Positions 11,190 through 22,445 are shown, counted from the first letter of the stretch. The stretch is DNA of 64,000 bases from Morinoia aosen (GCA_030386875.1 CM059564.1:40878075-40942074), one strand, 5' to 3'. Program-made: numbers and translations. Notes: generated by a model not told the origin, from the sequence alone.

Positions 11190-12448
11190 ATATATGAATT
11201 TATACCTTATTTTCTTCCCATAGAATAGCTTCAAAATAAACCCTTATTCTGACGTTAAAATTTCATATCGAAAATTCAATTTCCAATACGCGAGTCCTGG
11301 CGAAAATAATCATTTAAACATAGCAAGAACAAAGCAGTGAATGGAGACCCGGCTTCGGCCGACAATTGTTTCCAATGTCTATCGATTAAACGGACTGGAA
11401 ACGGATTCACAAAAAAGTCGATAACAAGTGAGCAACATGTTATTAACAGCACACGTAAAAGGACAAAAAAGTTCACACGTTCTATCATACAGCGCAGCGT
11501 ACATGTAATAAGCGTCCGTGAAATGCCATTCGATCTCAGAATGGCAGCCTTGCGACCAATGTGAAAGTGCTGTTCATCATTGAGCGCGATGCAGTAATAG
11601 CGAGCAGTAATTTGTAATGCCTCACTCTCACTTTATGGAAGGCCAAGCAAGCATCGGAGGACACTCGACATCAATTCTCAGAAAGTTTGATGTCGATGAC
11701 CACACAAACATTCGTTATTTCTCACGCTCGAGTCCCCCACTCTGCCAGCAACGACCTGAGTCGCATTCACGCGACACAAAAAGCATCCACGGAAGCTGAA
11801 GACTGTAAAGCCGTGCATTACGTTCGATTAGGGCTTCTGCTATTGTAATTAGAGTTGCGCTAATCAGCTTTATGACGGACAGGCGGAATTAGAGAGACCG
11901 GCCTACTCCTAGCAATGACGTTGGGCCGGCAGCGCTCTTGTCTATTGCTACGTTTCGCTGCATCACAGCGAGCCTATCTGTGTGACTGTGGAGGCATGTG
12001 CGCACTTGTCCTAAAGCACGTTCTCTTGCTGCGCTGACTCGTGAGACTTGGTCAGTCGAAATATTCACTTTAATTTTAGATACTTGAGCGAAATGAAATA
12101 ATTTCGCTGAAGCAGCAGCTAGTCCATTTAGAGGCTACAAGCATTGACGATCAAAGGCCAGTCCACATCAAATGGGATGAAAAGCCATAAGAATAGCAAG
12201 CATTCAAAGCATCCTTAAAAATTACTTATTAAGAACCGCATCATTTAAAACAATTACACCTACACCTTCAGTGTCATCTATACAGAAACAGCAGACAGAA
12301 AAAGTAGCGCAAAACCAAATCGTTTAATTACACATGGTTCTTGACACAATGAATGAAATCAATCTTCAATATTTTTGTCCAACGTTTCGCCCCACATTCT
12401 TACATGGGCCGTATGGAGAGGCGATGGTGGTGGTGATGCGTAAACAAA
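11190..12448. other. Unannotated stretch
   Basis: No gene, RNA or transposon signature was recognised. Open frames are 60-75 codons and without motifs. Confidence 0.5.
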
Positions 12449-12601
12449 CATGACGGAGGTGTCGGAGGAACGCAGCAGCAGCAACAACAACAGTACCAAC
12501 AACAACAACAGCAGCAAACCGATACAGAAGACTGTAAAGTAGTGCACGGGGCAGGCTTCAAGGCAGGAAAATGCCGTTTTGAGCGAATCAAAATACGCGG
12601 C

Positions 12602-13030
12602 AACATCAGCAACAGCAGCGGCAACATCAGCAACAGCAGCGGCAACATCAGCAACAGCAGCGGCAACATCAGCAACAGAAGTAACATCAGCCGCAGAAGC
12701 AACAACAGCAACTTCAGCCGCAGAAGCAACAACAGCAACTTCAGCCGCAGAAGCAACAACAGCAACTTCAGCCGCAGAAGCAACAACAGCAACTTCAGCC
12801 GCAGAAGCAACAACAGCAACTTCAGCCGCAGAAGCAACAACAGCAACTTCAGCCGCAGAAGCAACAACAGCAACTTCAGCCGCAGAAGCAACAACAGCAA
12901 CTTCAGCCGCAGCAGCAACAACAGCAACATCAGCCGCAGCAACAACAGCAGCAGCAACAACAGCAGCAACATCAGCCGCAGCAGCAACAACAGCATCAGC
13001 CGCAGCAGCAACAGCAGCAGCAGCATGCAG
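12602..13030. repeat. CAG/CAA-rich minisatellite: 21-bp units then nine 27-bp units
   Basis: About four 21-base units (CAACATCAGCAACAGCAGCGG) run from 12602 to 12684. From 12685, nine 27-base units follow in exact register (starts at 12685, 12712, and every 27 to 12901), with the core CTTCAGCCGCAGAAGCAACA. A degenerate CAG/CAA tail follows. Most frames on both strands are open: a Q-rich frame runs 12685-13056 without an ATG, with an in-frame TAA at 12682; others read Ala/Thr/Ser- or Leu-rich. Openness in so many frames is a property of the repeat and is not evidence for a gene. A 13-base inverted repeat, CATGACGGAGGTG at 12449-12461 and its complement at 13081-13093, flanks the block. Confidence 0.9.
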
Positions 13031-13548
13031 CAGCACTGGTGCGCCTGCTAGCAGTCTAAACAAACGGCCAGAAATAGCCTCACCTCCGTCATGATGAAAC
13101 GACCGCACCAGCACCACCCTCGCACCACAACTTGAGTTCGTTAAGCCTCCACCACCAACACACCTCCGGATTTATAAAGCGACAATCGCTCACACAACTC
13201 GTGTTCTTCTTCACACGGGGCAGCAGCCAACATGCAAAACTCTAGAATCAGGTCGCAAAAATTTTGCCAAAAGCTTAATTCGACGCCTTCTCGCTTGACA
13301 TTTACAAAATGCAGTAAATGGACTGTTTTCTTAAGTCCGATAGAAACACTCGGAATTGCCACACAATCGCAACGCCGCCATATAACAGAACATGAATGGA
13401 CAGCCCAATGGCAGCCAAAATAAAGAGAATAATTATTTATGGAGTGGGAAACGACTCAAAACGGACACTAAGAATAGTGACTTTGGTGTAGCCAACTAGA
13501 CAGCGAACTCAAAGTTGTATGCAAATGCATCTGCTATTATGTCCTTAA

Positions 13549-13748
13549 CACTAGAACTGCAGCAGGTAGAACTGAAGTTTAATCTTCAATTTATACTTGA
13601 AGTCAGCTGTAGTAAGCTATGTTGAAAATACCAAACTTTAACAACATCCAGTTTCCGTTTGCTTTCGATTGAGTTAGTGTTGAATTCCGACGAACAAACG
13701 TCGCAGTCAAAGTGTTATTTCATACGAACAAACGTCGCAGTCAAAGTG
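13549..13748 (+). mobile_element. piggyBac-like (TTAA) MITE, copy 3
   Basis: TTAA at 13545-13548 is followed by CACTAGAACTGC, and the right end TCGCAGTCAAAGTG is followed by TTAA at 13749-13752. The right end is doubled: GAACAAACGTCGCAGTCAAA occurs twice, about 36 bases apart. The element is 200 bp and non-coding. The interior differs from the other copies, so it may be a separate subfamily sharing the ends. Confidence 0.65.
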
Positions 13749-14087
13749 TTAATTGCTAGGAACGAGAAAAAGCTGAACAGCAGTCACCGGTACGAGGCAA
13801 GCAAGAAAGCGAAGGCAGCTGGTGTCGGTGCTTATCACGGGACATGAAGAGGTCACAGGCACTGCACAATACGCGCCGTGATCTGGCACGTCACCAGCCA
13901 TAAGCAATGTGTCAACAGATCACTCACAGAATGGAATAAAACGAAGTTACGTGAGGCAATTAGAAACTAAAAGGTAGTATAAAACAACTCAAAAGGAATA
14001 CCCAAGCTCATGATGGAATATCATTGCGTTGAATGCAAGGCAACGTGAACATGCTTGATACCTCACCATCGTATTGTCATTCAATCA

Positions 14088-14224
14088 TTGAAAATACTTA
14101 ACGAGAACGTTAAATGACATGAAAAAATAATTCAAGCTTCACCCAAGTTTAGGTTCATTGAAAATACTGAACGGGAACGTCAAATATCATGAAAAAACTA
14201 AAGTTCAAGCCTCAACCAAGTTCA
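14088..14224. repeat. 68-bp two-copy tandem duplication
   Basis: CATTGAAAATACT starts at 14088 and 14156. Each copy continues AACGRGAACGT, AAAT-CATGAAAAA and TTCAAGC-TC-CCAAGTT. The copies are clearly alike with scattered substitutions. Confidence 0.85.
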
Positions 14225-15247
14225 GTTAGTACTAGAAACCATGGAGCTGAAGAAAGCGAAGCAAAACAAAAATTTGGTTTTGGTAGCGCGCACCTTCAGA
14301 ACGCGTCGGAGGTCGGGAAGCTCATCAAGCCCAAGAAAAGCTTCCTAGCGACAGCAGGGAAGAAGCTAAGCAGCAAATAAGCACCAAAGTCGACTCTACT
14401 TGCGCCCCATAACATTTATCAAGCTTAAGCGCACCACAGAGAGCAAGAACGAGCGACTTGGCAGATTAGTAGCGGAGCAAACAGAGTCAACCAAAGCGGA
14501 TGAAGACCGAGAACGTGATGTTCCTACAATCGTAAGGGTTTAAATCGTATAGGCTTGTTGCATCACCGAAAACCGATAGAAGGAACACCTAATGCCCGTC
14601 AAGTGGCAGGACAGAACACTTCAACACAGCCTAGGATGCTCCTGAAGTTCGATAGCTGCCAATGATTTCCAATGGAACACAATCCCTTGATCCCAGTCAT
14701 AATGCGCTTCTTGCAGAATGGTCGCGTCCGAAGCGAGTCCAAGAAACAATGGACATTCCCATCGCTAGTCTGTTAGGAAAATGAAATTTGAGAAACCCCA
14801 TTTATGAATATTTAAATTATCAACTTCGGGAAACTATATATTTCCCGAGCAATTGAGCCATTGAATTAACACCCAAAAATTTCTAATTTTCTTTGTCCAA
14901 CTGGAAAAACTTGATTCATGAAAGAACATGAAGAAAGATAGAGGAAACTGATCGAGCCCATTAAAAATCATTGTGATGTGGTCGGAATGACCGAACACAT
15001 TGAAACCACCAGCATCAACATGAAGTTATTCAACACGGACATAAGACGGTCTCAAAGAAACAAACAACGTATAACGGAGCAGACTCAACTTCCGAAGACA
15101 CTCTACTATGAATTGAATAACCAAGTTCACCCGCCTAACCTTCGAAAAAAATAACCGCTAATTGCGCATGCAAACCCCACTAAAATACATAGCTAAACCG
15201 ACAACAGCTTTCCATAACATGAGTTCTCACTTTTTTGCTGAAAAGGA
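14225..15247. other. Unannotated stretch
   Basis: Nothing recognisable was seen. The + strand is strongly purine-rich in places (around 14440-14540). Confidence 0.5.
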
Positions 15248-15394
15248 TCAGATTATCAGTTACTTCAAGCCTCCTTATCCGCCACAAAGGCGATCCAAAG
15301 AGAGGCAGGAAGAAAGCACCATTTAGAATGGAGGTAAGGGAACGCGGAATCTATGTAGAAAGTGCATAGAAAGAGTAAGTTGAGAAAGAAGATC
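15248..15394 (+). repeat. Interspersed repeat family A, copy 3 (5' fragment)
   Basis: Starts CAGATTATCAGTTACTTCAA and matches family A through CACCATTTAGAATGGAGGTA, GGGAACGCGGAATCTATG and GTAAGTTGAGAAAGAAG. It then stops at about 15394, so roughly the 3' 60% is missing. Confidence 0.85.
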
Positions 15395-16595
15395 GGGACA
15401 TTGTGTACCACTAGGTAAATTGCACATACACGTATCAGGTTAAATGAATCGCACATCATGTTTCGCTACTTTTAAAAAAATAAATGTTATCGTACGAGGT
15501 AAAATGTTATCGTGCAACTACATTTTTCATTTTTCTTAGGAATAATAAATACGTTAATGCCTATTGGGGCATGAGAGTACCATTAGGTAAATTACTCATT
15601 TAAGTAACAGCGTGAATGAACAACATTTCAATAATAATTTCAAAACCTTTTCTTAGAAGAGATTTAAGCAAACGAAGTAAAATATCATCATTCTGTTATA
15701 TCTTCACACTTCTTAGGAAAGAAACAATGGTTTTTCGAGCAGTAAAGTATTTTTTTAAACTCTACTGCTAATAACCTTACTGAACATGAGATCGGCAGCG
15801 AACGTGCTAAAAAATCTCTCCTGGAGTACAATCCCCTTCACTGAACCACCTGGGGCAAGACGGCACTCAAGACGAGAGCCAATGGCGGTCATTCGTGAAG
15901 TGCAGTGACGCAAATGTTAACTCGCACTGATGTTCGATGTGGAGTTTCTGCTAAGCCTTCGATGATTGAAATAGCTGGTAAAACATCCGCACTCCCATAA
16001 AAACGCAGTATATCAACTTGCGGGCGTCATCACGTGGCGAAAGTTTTAAAAAAACTGAAATAATTGGCCAAAGAGAAAGTGAACACTTGGAGAAGAAGGT
16101 GAACAAACAACAACTCAAACATCTGACAACACAAGTGCGCTTGTCCACAAACGTTTTTGCGTGCCGTGTAAAGGAACTCATGTCATTACGTCCCACATTT
16201 GCGATTGCGGAGCTCTATGAAGCTAATTTTAGCGCCTAAACATCAGCCTAAACAAACGCAATATAAAAAAATACAGAATGAACGGCACGTTCACGAGCAC
16301 GCATGATACAATGAATAAAAATAATAAATAACCCGATAAAATAATAATAAAAAAACCATCAAATGACGAAAAAAATATCAGTAAAGCCGTTTCACATTCA
16401 GCTCATACCTCTTTGTTAACGCATCAATGAACATAATTACCCATAAATCAAACGAAGTCGAGTTGGAAACCTCTCAGGAAAGGCACACGACACAAGAAAG
16501 TCAAATCCATATCGAGTACCCAGAGAAGAGCTGCGGGCCAAACAGCAAGCTTCACTACAGGCAAATGCAGGGAGAAAGAACGGCGTTATTGGTAA
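15395..16595. other. Unannotated AT-rich stretch
   Basis: No recognisable feature. Short A-rich low-complexity runs occur around 16310-16370. Confidence 0.5.
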
Positions 16596-16868
16596 GCGAA
16601 TGGCCAAGGAACGGCACCAGGTCACGGCCAGCAGCTCCGTTTAAAAAAAAATCTGCTTGCCCGACTGTGCATTCTCTCCTGTGTAACGCCGCTGGCATAT
16701 GGTGCGTCTGCTGGTGCATCTGCTGTTGCATCTGCTGGTGCGTCTGCTGGTGCGTCTGCTGGTGCGTCTGCTGGTGCATCTGTTGGTGAATCTCCCAGCT
16801 CATTTACTGGTGTATCTAACCAACCAGTCGTACATCAACTGACGCATCTTACAGTGTACACTAACTGA
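16596..16868 (+). other. Open frame without ATG containing a Gly-Ala-Ser repeat (12-bp minisatellite at 16698-16790)
   Basis: A 12-base unit, GGTGCGTCTGCT, is repeated about seven times. In the frame of the codon at 16695-16697 it reads repeated Gly-Ala-Ser-Ala. Variants are partly silent in that frame (GCG/GCA). The frame is open from 16596, just after TAA at 16593-16595, to TGA at 16866-16868, which is 90 codons. It has no Met, and a fairly hydrophobic segment (LLARLCILSC) lies upstream of the repeat. It could be an exon of a low-complexity secreted protein, but a chance frame through a codon-length repeat is at least as likely. Other frames of the same repeat are also open. Confidence 0.3.
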
Positions 16869-17908
16869 AGCATCTACTGCTAATGCATCAACAGGCTCAG
16901 TAGCAGTTGACGCAGAACAACCCCTGGTGCTGAGTTAACAAAACGCCCAACAAAAGGCATCCAGCCTCACGTGTGCTACACAACGTCTGGATCACCAAGC
17001 ACCATTTCATCGCTTTGATGCAAAGATTTCGGCAGATGAACGTGAAAAGTTAGATTTTTTGCGCAAAAGCTCAATCCTGGAACACTCATTCAAACTTTAA
17101 TGCCTTTTCTGAGAAGAGTTCAGTCGGCGGGCTCGAAGTGCAATGATCCTCATTTGGCAGTATTTGATTTTCATTCTGAGGGAAATGCCAGCTTCAAAAT
17201 TCCAGAAAGATAGTAAACTAAGGGAAGTAACATCTATAAATGCACATAGGGGAAAATTCTGTCACACTTCTTCATATTAGGCATCTTTCCTGGATAAAAG
17301 CTTCAATAGAATGTGCATGAGCGGCTTCTGGGAGCAAGAAGGCGTGTTAAACAGAGTACGACAACAATGACTCATTCGCTTTTAATGGAACGAGGCAACG
17401 AAGTAACGAGGAAAATTATTCTAAGCTACACGAAATTAGTAGTATGCCTGCATACTAATTATATCAAATTCTAAGTTCGACCACAGCCGCTTATGATCGT
17501 AACAAAGTACTTCATCGAGATAAAATTGCAGTACGAACGACGGAACAAGTACCTTGAACTTTGAAAATATGCACAACAGTTACTTTCACAAACATTTTAA
17601 GTGTCCTTAACGGTAAGGGCATTCTATTGACAACCACCACAGTATACAATGGACTAACTGACACTTGACCAGCGTCTGATTAAATCAATCAATCGCCTGC
17701 AGAAGTCCAAAATTATCGCATGCATAACAAATTTGCCAGAGCAATGGCAGAACGGCACCGCCACCGTAAAGGAGCCACAAAGATCAAATTAGAAATTGAA
17801 AATTTGAAGAGAAGCGATACAACTCTGCCTATTCATCGTCGTATGTGCATTTAGAGCAAAGGGTGCTCCGTGTGTTGAAGAAAGTCGGCAGAATGTAAAT
17901 TGTCTAAT
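16869..17908. other. Unannotated stretch
   Basis: No feature recognised on either strand. Confidence 0.5.
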
Positions 17909-18577
17909 TTAGCATCGACACCAGATATCGACGAGACTAACAGAGAAGAATGAGTACGAAATTGACCCATAGAACCTTGAAAATATCCACGTAACCCTAG
18001 AGATCATTTTTCGTAACTGATGCATTGAACTTGACTCCACAACAACCAAGTAAGGAAGAACAGAAACCGCCGAATACTTCATTCCAACGGAGACGACACG
18101 TAAGGAACAGCAGTAATATTTTAATCTCATGATGTTGAAGAAAAGAAAAATACTCCCGATAAAAATTTTTATCTCCCACATGTAGATGCCTAACCAAATA
18201 ACTTCAATATTAAGTTCAATTACAGCTGGAAAACAACTTGAATTGATTTTTGAGTAGTAGTAAGATTCTCTGTAATAGCTAATACCTACTGTTTGGTGAA
18301 TGTCGAACAAAAGCAAGTATGGCACATCAAAAAATTGACACCGATGTCTGGCGAAATTCTTCTCTGATGTCATAAAAACCAATTCAGTAAGAGTACAACG
18401 GTAGCTACAACGTGAACGAAGTCGAACTTGATTTTTTTCGAACTTGAGAGAAAACATTGAACACAATTGGCGCAAATTCAAGCTACTTGCGAGTTTACAG
18501 CGACTTCGAAGTCTGAAACCTAAGAAGACCAAGAAAATTGAAGGGCGGTTCGTGCAGGGGGCATTTCGCGCAGGCAT
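17909..18577 (-). CDS. Longest repeat-free open frame in the left domain, 222 codons, unrecognised
   Basis: A 222-codon frame on the minus strand, not built from a tandem repeat. The product is hydrophobic and rich in Ser, Phe, Ile, Tyr and Val, with several possible membrane-length segments in its second half (for example KIFIGSIFLFFNI) and a basic first third. I recognise no family. The T-rich minus strand of this domain lowers the stop-codon frequency and favours hydrophobic codons, so length alone is weak evidence. It could be an exon, a decayed gene or chance. No splice sites or neighbours support it. Confidence 0.15.
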   Translation of the reverse strand: MPARNAPCTNRPSIFLVFLGFRLRSRCKLASSLNLRQLCSMFSLKFEKNQVRLRSRCSYRCTLTELVFMTSEKNFARHRCQFFDVPYLLLFDIHQTVGISYYRESYYYSKINSSCFPAVIELNIEVIWLGIYMWEIKIFIGSIFLFFNIMRLKYYCCSLRVVSVGMKYSAVSVLPYLVVVESSSMHQLRKMISRVTWIFSRFYGSISYSFFSVSLVDIWCRC

Positions 18578-18644
18578 TGTGAGGACCGCAAATGAAGACA
18601 GGAGGTCAGAGCCTCAGCAGGCAACGGCAGCACGCAAGGGATGT

Positions 18645-18762
18645 TTCGCGCCTCGTTGCAACGCTGAGTCTCGTAAATGACGTCCTCGCTACTTGTGCCT
18701 CTCGTACTGCACGTAAAAGACTCGTTATTTTGCTCAAAAATGTAGTCGGGTTTTAACTGCGT
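18645..18762. repeat. ~115-bp direct repeat, left copy
   Basis: Shares CTGAGTCTCGTAAATG, CGCTACTTGTGC and GCTCAAAAATG-GTCGGGTT with 19192-19308. The two copies flank family A copy 4, about 545 bp apart. Confidence 0.8.
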
Positions 18763-18845
18763 GTAAACATGCAAGGTTTTATAATCTGCCGCAATGGAAG
18801 CATCGGCAGTACGAAACGCACGCAATAGAAGCTTCGCACCTCAAG

Positions 18846-19191
18846 ATTAGATTATTTATTAGTTTAAGCCTCTCTAACCGCTAAAATAAAAGAGCGTATC
18901 GAAGAGACGAAAGAGGAAGGTACCATTTAGTATGGAGATAAGGGAACGCGGAATCTATGCAAAAGGGGGCATAGAGACAGTAAGTTGAGAAAGAAGTTCA
19001 TGAAACAAGATAAAAGTTGAAGTAGAAAGTAGTAGGTGCTGAAAAACAAAACAACAGTAACCGAAAAAAGTGGTGCTTAACATGACAAAAAAAAACATTT
19101 AATTCCAACAAAAAGAAGGCCTGCTTAACTCTCAGCTCGGGAACTCACACATTTCCTCCTGGAAGTGCTGATTCCCATAGATATAATAGTT
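18846..19191 (+). repeat. Interspersed repeat family A, copy 4
   Basis: Near full length: AGATTAGATTATTTATTAG, CCTCTCTAACCGCT, ACCATTTAGTATGGAGATAA, GGGAACGCGGAATCTATGC, AAGTTCATGAAACAAGATAA and AGGTGCTGAAAAACA. It ends in the terminal hairpin GATATAA-TAG-TTGTACC. Confidence 0.9.
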
Positions 19192-19308
19192 GTACCGCGC
19201 CTTAATGCAAAACTGAGTCTCGTAAATGCCGTATTCGCTACTTGTGCTTCTCGCACTGTGCGTAAAAGACTAATTCGCTCAAAAATGCTGTCGGGTTCTA
19301 ACTGCGAT
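19192..19308. repeat. ~115-bp direct repeat, right copy
   Basis: Partner of 18645-18762. The copies differ by substitutions and one short gap (after AAAAGACT). Either the family A copy sits within a local duplication, or this is a second dispersed repeat. Confidence 0.8.
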
Positions 19309-20040
19309 TTACCATACGAGATTTTATTCAACCTTCCAATAAATTAGCTGAGTGTTACTTGGTCGTAAATATCCTGGGCTTCGTCTATTTGCTGATAAAT
19401 TCATTGGTTTCACTTGCCTGTTAATATGCTTATCTTTTTTCAAATCATAACTATACTTAGTTTCAGCTAATGAGAAGAGACACGACTGCAACCTTTGTAA
19501 CCTGATAGATTGCAACTTCGCGCTCTTCAGATACTTCTTGAAGATCGTTATTCTCTTCTGAGTCAAAAATTAACGAACAATTCAGACGACGCTGAAGGCC
19601 AATGTAACCGCATAAAAAATTTATAACCTCAGCTGTAAACTTCATAAAGGCAAGTCATATTACCGATAAAAAACCATTAATGCATGGATACAAAAATCAA
19701 GGCCGAAATAAATATCGCAAATACGATACATAGAACTAGCCAATACTACCACATAAAATGGCTAATACCGGTTATTACTCAAGCCCATTCCTTTGGTAAG
19801 AACAGCGGTGAAACCCATAACCAAACAGATTTAAGACCAAAAACCAAAAAATTAACGGTGAAGCCAAAAATGCGCTCAACGAGTGATATTTCCACGCAAT
19901 AAAACAGGCACACAAGTCTGCCAGGCTTTCACAATGAAGAATCGAAAGAACAAGAGCGATCTAAGAGCAAGAACGAACTTAATTTTGTATAGCTCATGAT
20001 GAAATGCCCGTGACATTTAGCCAGCGCGTTGCAGGTGCAG
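19309..20040. other. Unannotated stretch
   Basis: Only short chance open frames were seen. Confidence 0.5.
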
Positions 20041-20370
20041 ACAACAGCAGTTGCTGCTGCTGCCTCTGCTGCTGCTGCACAGGTCATGAGCGGGCGCGCT
20101 CGCTCATGCCGCGGAGGTCACACCGCAAAATTCGCGAGCGTGACCACCGCTGTCGGGCCCTCACTCTCGCTGGCGCGCACACGGCAGGCAACGTGCGTCA
20201 GTGTACGCCCGCACACGGCAGGTAACGTGCGTTTTATGCACGGCAAGCAATGTGCGTCAGTGAGCACTAACACTCACGGCAGGCAACGAGCGCCAGTACG
20301 TACACACACGGCAGGCAACGAGCGTCAGCGCACACACACGGCAGGCAACGTACAAGCACAGCGACCGCGG
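20041..20370. repeat. GCT-rich tract followed by ~25-36-bp CACGGCAGGCAACG minisatellite
   Basis: Positions 20048-20081 are GCT/CTG-rich. From about 20178 the word CACACGGCAGGCAACG recurs five to six times (near 20178, 20214, 20236, 20272, 20306 and 20335) with variable spacers containing GCGTCAG. Open frames across it (up to 129 codons) are explained by GC-richness and repeats. Confidence 0.85.
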
Positions 20371-20525
20371 CACGCACACGCTCAAGAACAAGGTGCAGCC
20401 AGTCGCGCAGACAGGTAATCTCGAAAAAGCTCAAAAAGAACAATGAAAAAAGAGGCAGTGTTCCAGAGAAGTGTGTCGCGCGAGTGTGTGACCTTGACGG
20501 TACGCCGGCCCACGAGCAGCCGCCG

Positions 20526-20645
20526 ACGGTGGGGGTGTTGTCCGGGGGGTTCGGGGGGAAGAGGGAGGATTGGGGTGGTGGGAGGGGTAGACTCAATTAG
20601 GGGACTAGAGGTGCATGGACCATGCCTCCCCCCACCCCCCTCTTC
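20526..20645. other. G-rich then C-rich block (quadruplex-forming candidate)
   Basis: Six or more runs of three to six G lie between about 20530 and 20587, including two runs of six, separated by short loops. A C-rich run lies at about 20622-20645 on the same strand. This far exceeds the usual four-run pattern for a G-quadruplex. The C-rich run could alternatively pair with part of the G-rich run. Confidence 0.75.
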
Positions 20646-20950
20646 CCACAACCTCACCTTCCTCCCCCATCTGCAACCATAGTCGCATGTTTACAAGTTT
20701 GAAGTGAAAATGATAATCAAAGATGCCTCCACACTGTTCCAAGTCCTTCATAAACTCTTTCTAAGTACTTTTCACTTCATTAATCACTAACACTTCCACA
20801 ACCTCATCTTCCTCCCCATCAGCAACCATAGTCGTAAGTTTGTTTAGAAGTTCGAAGGTAAAATGACAATCTAAGATGCCTCCACACTGTTCGAAGTCCT
20901 TCATGAATAATTTCTATGTACTTCTCATTCAATGAATAACACTTCACTAA
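20646..20950. repeat. ~150-bp two-copy tandem duplication
   Basis: CCACAACCTCA starts at 20646 and 20796. Both copies contain GCAACCATAGTCG, AAGATGCCTCCACACTGTTC and AAGTCCTTCAT. The duplicated block is T/C-rich on the + strand. Confidence 0.9.
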
Positions 20951-21208
20951 TTATTAAAACAGCAAGACCAATAAAAAGAACGCTTTTGTTGCTAACTAAC
21001 AACCAAATTCAAGGATCGGTTTCCATTATTTTTAAAATTAAATGCTCGACACATTAGAGGCGTCATACGATTGGCCAATTGGACGCTCGGGTGCAGGGCT
21101 GACAAGGCTACGACTGCACAGCACGACCACGCAGCGCACTGACAGCAATACGCAGTACAAGCAGCACATGATTGTGCTGTGAGCAGCACACTGACTGTAA
21201 CACACGAC

Positions 21209-21343
21209 GCTAAGCTGCAGACTGCAAGACACACCGCTAAGCTGCAGACTGCAACACACACCGCTAAGCTGCAGACTGCAACACACACCGCTAAGCTGCA
21301 GACTGCAACACACACCGCTAAGCTGCAGACTGCAGAACACGAA
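21209..21343. repeat. Five 27-bp tandem units
   Basis: GCTAAGCTGCAGACTGCAAC starts at 21209, 21236, 21263, 21290 and 21317, exactly 27 apart. Frames are open on both strands (Thr-Ala-Lys-Leu-Gln on +, Cys/Leu/Val-rich on -). These give open frames of 79 to 137 codons that I treat as repeat artefacts. Confidence 0.95.
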
Positions 21344-22091
21344 GTAGCAGGAGGAAGGGAGAGAGCAGCGCTGAGGAGTGGCACAGCGTCCCTCACAGCT
21401 GCCACGGGACCGAGATAGGAATGATGTCATGCGATGGAGTGACAGCTATCTAGTCAGTCCCCCTCTAACCTCATTAGCATTTCTTGTTGATATCGTGGTT
21501 TCATGGCGACCACCTCAGCAAGATTATGTCCAACATCAACAACGGACTCAGCGGAACAACTCATATTCAAATGCACGCCCTTGTTATACAGGAGTGCTGC
21601 TTTGATTGGGTTGTAGAGGACAGCAGGATGACAGAGATGCATATTTCAAAAATGGATGTCATTTTCGTGAAATGAACTCCAGATGAGAACGTTCACTTGG
21701 TAGACACTTGAAAATGCGCTACCGTGTTGATTCTTGAGCAAGATGATATTTTCCATAAGTTGAAGGAATTTTGACACTTTCTGCTTATCTCAAGGCTATT
21801 TCAAAGATAGGTGAACTTTAAAATCCAACATCTCCTTAGTAGATGCTACGAAACTTGAAAAGGAGGCAGTGTTTCAAAACAGGTTTGGTCAGAACCCTTA
21901 ATTGAGACACACATAACGCAGCTGCTTTCACAAGCTTTGATAGTCCGCACGTCTACGGAGAAGTGAATGTTCACATTTTTCTTGACACACGAAGAGGATG
22001 GATGGGCAGATAGATTACCTTTCGTGCTTACAAAAGTTGCTTTTCTAGCTCTTTGAGCGAAAACGAGTTGACGCAAATTCAAACTAATTGA

Positions 22092-22175
22092 AAGTAAAAT
22101 ACGGAAGGTAAAGTATTTCATCGCGCCCATACCCTGCGAAGTATCGCCCAGAAGTCAACAAAACCACAGTGCCTA
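22092..22175. repeat. Dispersed repeat B, copy 1
   Basis: Shares AAAGTAAAA-ACGG and ATACCCTGCGAAGTATCG, followed by a TCAACA-AACC-CAGT word, with 23848-23930. Element type unknown. Confidence 0.7.
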
Positions 22176-22445
22176 GCAACTAATAGACCGCTAAGCTACG
22201 AAAAGCTATTAGAGCGTACAATATGAGAAGCCGACTTGATGCGGTATCCCAAGCGGCGGCTAGCGAACCAAGAAAAGAACGACGAGATAGAGTATTTAGT
22301 CGGTCTAGGGACCGGAGCATCAAACTGGTCGATATCGGAGTTTCTTGATTCCTTAGCGCGAGGAGCGAACGCCGGCCTCCGTCTGTGCAAGACGTGGGGG
22401 CTACAAGAGACAGGCAGCAATGAAGGAAGACTTGCGGACAATTTG

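Noticed and set aside
12359-13117. 252-codon minus-strand frame as an Ala/Val-rich gene
   Set aside because: It is produced by the CAG/CAA minisatellite, which keeps most frames open. The parts outside the repeat show no recognisable domain.
20992-21430. 130-137-codon Cys/Leu-rich minus frames as secreted Cys-rich proteins
   Set aside because: Both frames run through the 27-bp tandem units, and the cysteine pattern is the repeat itself read in two frames.
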